Shown: one piece after another, positions 59,010-64,000 of the stretch
How the letters are laid out: the number at the start of each line of letters is the position of its first letter
Numbering within the stretch: the stretch's first letter is position 1
Origin: Pseudarthrobacter psychrotolerans
GTDB lineage: Bacteria; Actinomycetota; Actinomycetes; Actinomycetales; Micrococcaceae
Length of the DNA stretch: 64,000 nucleotides
Direction: 5' to 3'
Assembly (NCBI RefSeq): GCF_009911795.1
Contig: NZ_CP047898.1
Location: 3,658,001-3,722,000, forward strand
The notes under the pieces: generated by a model
The model's database searches: none
The model's input: the letters and a program-made list of their open reading frames with translations, nothing else
Told to the model about the DNA's origin: nothing
Translations under genes and position numbers: made by a program

Positions 59010-60362
59010 TCAGCGCTTCTTCGGCATGCGTTTCGCGGCGGCGTTGATGGCCGCCTTTGCAGCCGGTGGCAGGCCCGCCTGCTCCGTTTCCGGTTCCGCC
59101 ACCGAGCCGCGCGCCTTCGCGATGGCTTTCATGCCGTGGTAAATCACCAGGGCAGCGGCTGAGCCGAGGGCGATGCCGGTGAAGGTCAGGTCCCCGATGG
59201 TCCAGGTGTAATCGGCGATGCCGATGATCAGCGCGACGGCTGCGGTGGTCAGGTTCACCGGGTTGGAGAAGTTCACCTTGTTCTGCACCCAGATCTTCAC
59301 GCCCAGGATGCCGATCATGCCGTACAGCATGGTGGCGGCGCCGCCCAGCACGCCCGGCGGGACCGTGGCAATTAATTCGCCGAATTTCGGCGAGAAGCTC
59401 AGCACAATGGCGAAGACACCGGCAACCCAGTACGCCGCCGTCGAATAGACCTTGGTGGCCGCCATAACGCCGATGTTCTCCGCGTACGTGGTGGTGCCGG
59501 AGCCGCCGCCCAGGCCGGCGAGGACCGTGGCGGCACCGTCCGCCATCAGCGCGCGGCCGGAGACGCCGTCGAGGTTCTGGCCGGTCATGGCCGCCACGGA
59601 CTTCACATGCCCGATGTTCTCGGCTACGAGGACCAGCACCACGGGGACGAAGAGGCCAAGCACGCCCACATGGAACTCGGGGGTCTGGAAGTGCGGCAGG
59701 CCGATCCAGGCGGCGGCCTCCATTTTTTCGTAGCTCACTTCGCCGCGCAGCATGGCCACGAGGTAGCCCACCACCACGCCAACCAGGATGCTGAGCCGGC
59801 CGACGATTCCGCGGAAAAGAACGCTCACCAGGATGATGGTGGCCAGCGTGATAACGGCGGTGACCGGTGCGGCGTCGAAGTTCATCTTCGCCGCGGGGGC
59901 AAGGTTCAGGCCGATCAGCGCCACAATGGCGCCGGTGACGATAGGCGGCATCAGCCGGTTGATCCAGCCTGCACCGAACTTCTGCACGATCGCACCGATC
60001 AGGGCCAGTGCGACGCCGGCGAGCACCACTCCGCCCAGCGCGCCGGGCACGCCGAACTGCTGCTGGGACGCCATGATGGGCGCGATGAACGCGAAGCTGG
60101 AGCCGAGGTAGCTGGGCACTCGCCCCTTGGTGATGACCAGGAACAGCAGCGTGCCGATGCCGGAGAAGAAAAGGGTGGTGGCCGGCGGCATCCCGGTGAT
60201 GATGGGAACCAGGAAGGTGGCTCCGAACATGGCCACGACGTGCTGCATGCCTACGCCGATGGTCAGGGGCCAGGCCAGCCGCTCATCCGGTGCAACCACG
60301 TGGCCGGGCTTAATCGATTTGCCGGTGCCGTGGAGCTTCCATTTCATTCCGAGCATGCTCAT
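59010..60362 (-). CDS. uraA: Uracil/xanthine permease, NCS2 family
   Basis: A 450-residue permease with about 14 helices. UraA-like blocks: GVGMQHVVAMFGATFLVPII, SYLGSSFAFIAPI, LVLVAENIGHVKSVAAMTG and GGSGTTTYAENIGVMAATKV (the TM8-10 substrate region with the two glutamates in AEN). It imports uracil with protons. The C-terminal tail is basic. Divergent from a nitroreductase gene by 187 bases. Confidence 0.93.
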   Translation of the reverse strand: MSMLGMKWKLHGTGKSIKPGHVVAPDERLAWPLTIGVGMQHVVAMFGATFLVPIITGMPPATTLFFSGIGTLLFLVITKGRVPSYLGSSFAFIAPIMASQQQFGVPGALGGVVLAGVALALIGAIVQKFGAGWINRLMPPIVTGAIVALIGLNLAPAAKMNFDAAPVTAVITLATIILVSVLFRGIVGRLSILVGVVVGYLVAMLRGEVSYEKMEAAAWIGLPHFQTPEFHVGVLGLFVPVVLVLVAENIGHVKSVAAMTGQNLDGVSGRALMADGAATVLAGLGGGSGTTTYAENIGVMAATKVYSTAAYWVAGVFAIVLSFSPKFGELIATVPPGVLGGAATMLYGMIGILGVKIWVQNKVNFSNPVNLTTAAVALIIGIADYTWTIGDLTFTGIALGSAAALVIYHGMKAIAKARGSVAEPETEQAGLPPAAKAAINAAAKRMPKKR

Positions 60363-60549
60363 GGTCGGGGCCTTTCAAGGGGGTTGCCGCTGGGGCTGGG
60401 ATCTTCCGGTGCAACAATACCGCGCGGTCCTGCTGTGGTGAACGTCACGTGCGTATAGGGAAGAAGGCGGGCGTGCTTGAAGTTACAACTATGGAAAGCA
60501 GACCGCCGGCCCATCATTTGCGATGAGCGGGCCCAGCGAAAGGTACGCC

Positions 60550-61155
60550 ATGACTATTGCCCACGAAGAAGCGGTTATCGATTCGGCCGCCGTCGACGCC
60601 ATTTTTGCCGAGGCCCGCACGGCCAACTCCTTCACCGGCGAGGTGACCGAGGACCAGGCCCGCGCCATCTACGAACTGACCAAGTTCGGCCCCACGGCTT
60701 TCAACTCCCAGCCCCTCCGCGTGACCTACGTCCGCTCTGACGAGGCCCGCGCCACGCTCGTTGACACCCTGGCCAACGGCAACAAGGCCAAGACCGCCTC
60801 CGCACCGCTGGTTGCCGTCCTCAGCTACGACACCGCCTGGGCCGAGCAGTGGGACAACTTCCTCCCCGAGTACAACGCTCCGAAGGCCATGTACGACGCC
60901 GCCCCGGACCTCGCCGCGTCCACCGGCAACAACAACGCCCACCTGCAGGCCGGCTACTTCATCCTGGCCGTCCGGTCCATCGGCCTCGCCGCGGGCCCAA
61001 TGACCGGAGCCGACTTCGGTGCCATCGACGCCGCGTTCTTCCCGGCCGGCGACCAGAAGAGCTTCCTGGTGGTCAACATCGGCCAGGCCGGCGAAGACGC
61101 CTGGGGTGCAGCGAAGCCCAAGTTCAGCTACGAGGACGTTGTCCGCACCGTCTAA
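60550..61155 (+). CDS. Nitroreductase-family FMN enzyme, RutE/malonic semialdehyde reductase-like
   Basis: A 201-residue nitroreductase. FMN-binding features: LTKFGPTAFNSQPLRVTYVR near the N-terminus, NNAHLQAGYFILAVRSIGLA and GPMTGADFGAIDAAF. The fold resembles RutE/YdfG-partner type malonic semialdehyde reductases, and the uracil permease next door would fit pyrimidine use, but no other rut genes are present. ATG 60550 is preceded by GAAAGG. Its stop codon (TAA 61153-61155) abuts the repeat array that begins at 61154. Confidence 0.82.
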   Translation: MTIAHEEAVIDSAAVDAIFAEARTANSFTGEVTEDQARAIYELTKFGPTAFNSQPLRVTYVRSDEARATLVDTLANGNKAKTASAPLVAVLSYDTAWAEQWDNFLPEYNAPKAMYDAAPDLAASTGNNNAHLQAGYFILAVRSIGLAAGPMTGADFGAIDAAFFPAGDQKSFLVVNIGQAGEDAWGAAKPKFSYEDVVRTV

Positions 61156-61256
61156 CGCTCTCTCACTTAACGCGGCTTTAACACTGACGCTCTCTCACTT
61201 TCCTGAGGAAAGTGAGAGAGCGTTGTTCGTTTTAGTGCATCTAGTGAGAGAGCGTT
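61154..61256. repeat. Four-copy inverted array of the AACGCTCTCTCACTT repeat
   Basis: Cores at 61154-61168 and 61186-61200 (forward), 61210-61224 and 61242-61256 (reverse complement), each pair 32 bases apart. The inner pair extends to a 17-base perfect stem with a three-base TGA loop (61187-61223). It lies between convergent genes (nitroreductase, pgm), like the array at 9391-9492, and is a likely bidirectional terminator. Confidence 0.87.
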
Positions 61257-61274
61257 CGTTTTTTCTTGCGCAAG

Positions 61275-62945
61275 CTAGGCGATGACGCCGTCCACCAGCG
61301 CCTTGGCTTCCGCCTGGACCTGCTTCAGGTGCTCCTCGCCCTTGAAGGACTCGGCGTAGATCTTGTAGACATCCTCGGTCCCGGACGGGCGCGCGGCGAA
61401 CCAAGCGTTCTCCGTGACCACCTTGAGTCCGCCGATGGACGCGCCGTTGCCGGGCGCCTCGGTCAGCTTGGCAGTGATGGTTTCGCCGGCCAGTTCCGTT
61501 GCAGTGACGTCCGACGGCGAGAGCTTGCCGAGTGCCGCCTTCTGCTCACGCGTGGCTGCTGCATCGATGCGCGCGTAGACCGGGGCGCCGAACTGGTCCG
61601 TCAGGCCCTTGTACAGCTGGGACGGGGACTTGCCAGTGACGGCGGTGATCTCCGAGGCCAGGAGTGCCAGCAGGATGCCGTCCTTGTCGGTGGTCCAGAC
61701 GCTGCCGTCCAGCTTGTTAAAGGATGCGCCGGCAGATTCCTCGCCGCCGAACGCGCCTTCGCCGGACAGCAGTCCCGGCACAAACCACTTGAAGCCCACG
61801 GGGACCTCAACCAGTTTGCGGCCCAGGCTTTCCGCCACGCGGTCGATGATGGAGGACGAGACCAGGGTCTTGCCCACCACCGAGTTGGGGTTCCAGCCGC
61901 TGCGGTTGCGGTAGAGGTAATCGATGGCGACGGCGAGGTAGTGGTTCGGGTTCATCAGGCCACCCACCCCGTCGACAAGAGGTGTCACGATTCCGTGCCG
62001 GTCGGCGTCGGCGTCATTGCCGGTGGCGATGTCGAACGCGGCTGAACTGCCGCCGTCGGACATCCTGTTGATCAGGGAGGCCATCGCGAACGGCGAGGAG
62101 CAGTCCATCCGGATCTTCTCGTCCCAGTCCAGGGTCATAAACGCCCACTGCGGATCCACGGTGGGGTTCACCACGGTCAGGTCCAGGTGGTGGCGCTCGC
62201 CGATCTCGCCCCAGTAGTCCACTGCGGCACCGCCCATGGGGTCGGCGCCGATGCGTACGCCGGCCTCGCGGATGGCGTCCAGGTTCAATACGGACGGGAG
62301 GTCGTCAACGTAGCTGCTGAGGAAATCGAACTTGCCGGTGCTGTCCGCTGCGAGGGCGTCGGAGACGGGGATGCGCTTCACGCCCCGCAGGTCGTTTTCC
62401 AGGAGTTCGTTCGCGCGGTTGGCGATCCAGCCCGTGGCGTCGGAATCGGCCGGGCCGCCGTGCGGAGGGTTGTACTTGAAGCCGCCGTCTCCGGGCGGGT
62501 TGTGGCTGGGTGTGACCACAATGCCGTCCGCCTCAGGAGTGCCGGGCTGGCGGTTGTTGTTGTACGTGAGGATGGCGTGGCTCAGCGCCGGGGTGGGGGT
62601 GTAGCCGTGCCGCGCGTCGATCAGCACGTGCACACCGTTGGCGGCGAGGACCTCGAGGGCGGAGTTCTGCGCCGGCTCGCTGAGGGCGTGGGTGTCCTTC
62701 GCCAGGAAAAGCGGGCCGGTGATGCCTTGCCCGGCGCGGTATTCCACGATTGCCTGTGTGATCGCGAGGATGTGTTTTTCGTTGAACGACGCCTTGAGGC
62801 TCGAGCCGCGGTGCCCGGAAGTGCCGAACGCCACGCGCTGGCCGGGATCACCCAGATCCGGCGTGATGTCGTAATACGCGTCGAGGAGCGCAGTGATGTC
62901 AACAAGGTCCTGGGGTTGGGCAACTGTGCCCGCGCGGCTAGCCAT
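61275..62945 (-). CDS. pgm: Phosphoglucomutase (alpha-D-glucose phosphate-specific)
   Basis: A 556-residue phosphohexomutase interconverting glucose-1- and glucose-6-phosphate. Family blocks: [20 protein letters not shown], active-site Ser in [20 protein letters not shown], metal loop [16 protein letters not shown], sugar loop [15 protein letters not shown] and C-terminal phosphate site [17 protein letters not shown]. The ATG at 62945 is chosen; CATGCT six bases upstream suggests leaderless translation. The 3' end lies 19 bases from the repeat array. Confidence 0.95.
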   Translation of the reverse strand: MASRAGTVAQPQDLVDITALLDAYYDITPDLGDPGQRVAFGTSGHRGSSLKASFNEKHILAITQAIVEYRAGQGITGPLFLAKDTHALSEPAQNSALEVLAANGVHVLIDARHGYTPTPALSHAILTYNNNRQPGTPEADGIVVTPSHNPPGDGGFKYNPPHGGPADSDATGWIANRANELLENDLRGVKRIPVSDALAADSTGKFDFLSSYVDDLPSVLNLDAIREAGVRIGADPMGGAAVDYWGEIGERHHLDLTVVNPTVDPQWAFMTLDWDEKIRMDCSSPFAMASLINRMSDGGSSAAFDIATGNDADADRHGIVTPLVDGVGGLMNPNHYLAVAIDYLYRNRSGWNPNSVVGKTLVSSSIIDRVAESLGRKLVEVPVGFKWFVPGLLSGEGAFGGEESAGASFNKLDGSVWTTDKDGILLALLASEITAVTGKSPSQLYKGLTDQFGAPVYARIDAAATREQKAALGKLSPSDVTATELAGETITAKLTEAPGNGASIGGLKVVTENAWFAARPSGTEDVYKIYAESFKGEEHLKQVQAEAKALVDGVIA

Positions 62946-63127
62946 GGCACCAGCATGCCAGACGTGGGCGGCAGTCAAAACGCCGGGTCCATAATCCGGC
63001 CCCTATGACGCGGAAAGTCCCTTCCGGGCGGTGGGCAACAAGTAGTTAAAGCGAGTACTGGGCCCAAAAGTACCTATATACCGGCTCCCTGCGGCGCTGC
63101 TACGTTCGGAAAAGCTCAGGAAGGGAA

Positions 63128-63159
63128 TGCCCGACGGCGGGGAGCGCCGCCGTCGGGCA
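63128..63159. other. GC-rich hairpin in the leader of the NERD gene
   Basis: TGCCCGACGGCG pairs perfectly with CGCCGTCGGGCA around an eight-base loop, 57 bases before the start codon. No T run follows; it may be a structured 5' leader or an operator. The rest of 62946-63215 holds the two divergent promoters. Confidence 0.5.
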
Positions 63160-63215
63160 CTGCAGTTAGCGTCGGGTACTGCAGTAAGTCGGTACGCAGC
63201 GATCAGGGGGCAGGT

Positions 63216-64000
63216 CATGGCGGCAGGGGACGGCGCGGCAGAGCAGTCGAGGCTGGCTGCAGAACGCGTGCAGCGACTGAAACGCCAACTCGATCTGGCC
63301 GAGCGTGCCACGAAGTCGTGGGACGCCGGTGTCGTGGGCGAGCGGCTCGTGACGGACCGGCTGAGCGGGCTTATTCCGCACGGCTGGTACCTGCTGAACG
63401 ACGTCCACTGGCCCGGGCGGCCCAAAGCCAACCTTGACCATGTGCTGGTGGGTCCCGGCGGCGTGGTGGTGGTCGATGCCAAGAACTGGACCGGCGAGGT
63501 CACTGTCTCGGCCGGGGTCCTGTGGCAGGGCCGTTTTGCCAGGACGCAGTCCGTGGACGGGGCATTGGCGCAGTGCGCCGCCGTCGCGTCCGTGCTGGCG
63601 CCGCCCCACCGGCGGTTCGTCCGCCCGTTGATCTGCCTCGCCGGTCAGCCTGACCTCTTCGGCATCACCAATTCCGACGTCGCCGTAGCGGGCGTCGACC
63701 ACGTTGTTGCTGCCGTCTTGGCGTTGCCTCCGGTCCTCGACCAGCAGACGGTGGTGGGCCTTTATGCGCACCTCGGCGAACAACTGGCGCAGGACCCGGC
63801 GGCGGAGGGGCCGGCTCAGGATTCGCTGACCGCGAAGCCACTGACTGCCAAGCCACCGTCCGCCAAGTCATCGACCACGAGGTTACCGACCGCGAAGCCG
63901 GTGGCTGGACGGACGCCGGCGGCTGGGCCGGCGGTCGCCGGGCCGGCGCGGTCCGGGCAGGCTGGAGGCCGGCAGGGGCCCCGGCAACTCACCCACGGTC
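63216..64000 (+). CDS. NERD (nuclease-related) domain protein, cut by window edge
   Basis: The frame opens at ATG 63216 behind AGGGGGCAGG and runs off the right edge (261 codons visible). An N-terminal helical stretch (about 1-40) precedes a NERD domain (about 43-170): AGVVGERLVTDRL, ANLDHVLVGPGGVVVVDAKN (catalytic-like Asp and Lys of the restriction-endonuclease-like fold), then WTGEVTVSAGVLWQG. After residue ~195 comes a low-complexity Ala/Pro/Lys/Thr linker with repeated TAKP units and then Ala-Gly-Pro repeats. NERD proteins often carry helicase, kinase or other domains after the linker; whatever follows lies outside the window. Confidence 0.78.

Noticed and set aside
60363-61155. Rut pyrimidine-degradation operon
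   Set aside because: A uracil permease and a RutE-like nitroreductase are adjacent but divergent, and rutA-D/F genes are absent.
1-64000. tRNA, rRNA or known riboswitch genes
   Set aside because: No cloverleaf with a GGTTCGAAT-type T arm, no rRNA segments and no familiar riboswitch consensus were seen by eye; a covariance-model search would be decisive.

Overview
This window is high-GC actinobacterial DNA, most likely from a member of the Micrococcaceae (Arthrobacter / Pseudarthrobacter type). The reasons are strong G/C wobble bias, several leaderless genes (a -10 hexamer six or seven bases before the start codon), Tat-exported lipoproteins, many GAF-ANTAR regulators, and gene sets typical of soil Actinobacteria. 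No rRNA, tRNA or CRISPR array was seen.

Layout. 1-4.7 kb (minus): a KdpD/KdpE two-component system followed by a KimA-like APC-family permease that runs off the left edge. 4.8-9.4 kb (plus): a creatinine catabolism operon (MHS-type MFS transporter, creatinase, creatininase, IclR regulator) with two near-identical palindromes at its promoter that look like IclR operators. 9.4-12.4 kb (minus): three GAF-ANTAR regulators, two of them translationally coupled to small paralogous proteins of unknown function. 12.6-16.4 kb: an SGNH esterase, a Tat lipoprotein hydrolase, a FadR-type GntR regulator (probable NanR) and nagB. 16.5-31.2 kb: an accessory island with a methyltransferase, a recombinase remnant, two secreted phosphoesterases, an IS3 and an IS256 element, a sigma factor pair, MepB and small membrane proteins. 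31.4-43.1 kb (minus): a complete sialic acid operon of nine genes: sialidase, dipeptide-type ABC importer (with a fused permease-ATPase), nanA, nanK, nanE and nagA. 43.1-48.1 kb: a sugar kinase, LapA-like protein, orphan SsuA-like binding protein, HAD phosphatase and glycerophosphodiesterase. 48.2-52.6 kb (minus): c-di-GMP and histidine-kinase signalling. 52.7-64 kb: STAS-like protein, methyltransferase, glycerate kinase, DUF6766/DUF6328 membrane proteins, a fourth GAF-ANTAR, SGNH hydrolase, uracil permease, nitroreductase, phosphoglucomutase and a NERD-domain protein cut by the right edge.

How it works together. The sialic acid genes form a full route from sialosides to fructose-6-phosphate (NanH, ABC importer, NanA, NanK, NanE, NagA, NagB). 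A GGACGTCC-centred site is shared by the promoter regions of the GntR regulator and of the importer gene, which points to one regulon. The island lies exactly between nagB and nagA, which would otherwise be convergent neighbours.

Two features of the raw sequence deserve attention. First, five genes (APC permease, MFS, creatininase, CPBP protease, sialidase) are each broken by loss of one base in a G/C run, which looks more like sequencing error than decay. Second, a repeat with a 15-base core (AACGCTCTCTCACTT) recurs at three loci with a strict ~32-base period; at two convergent gene pairs it forms a four-copy inverted array and at the sialidase-importer junction a three-copy direct array.
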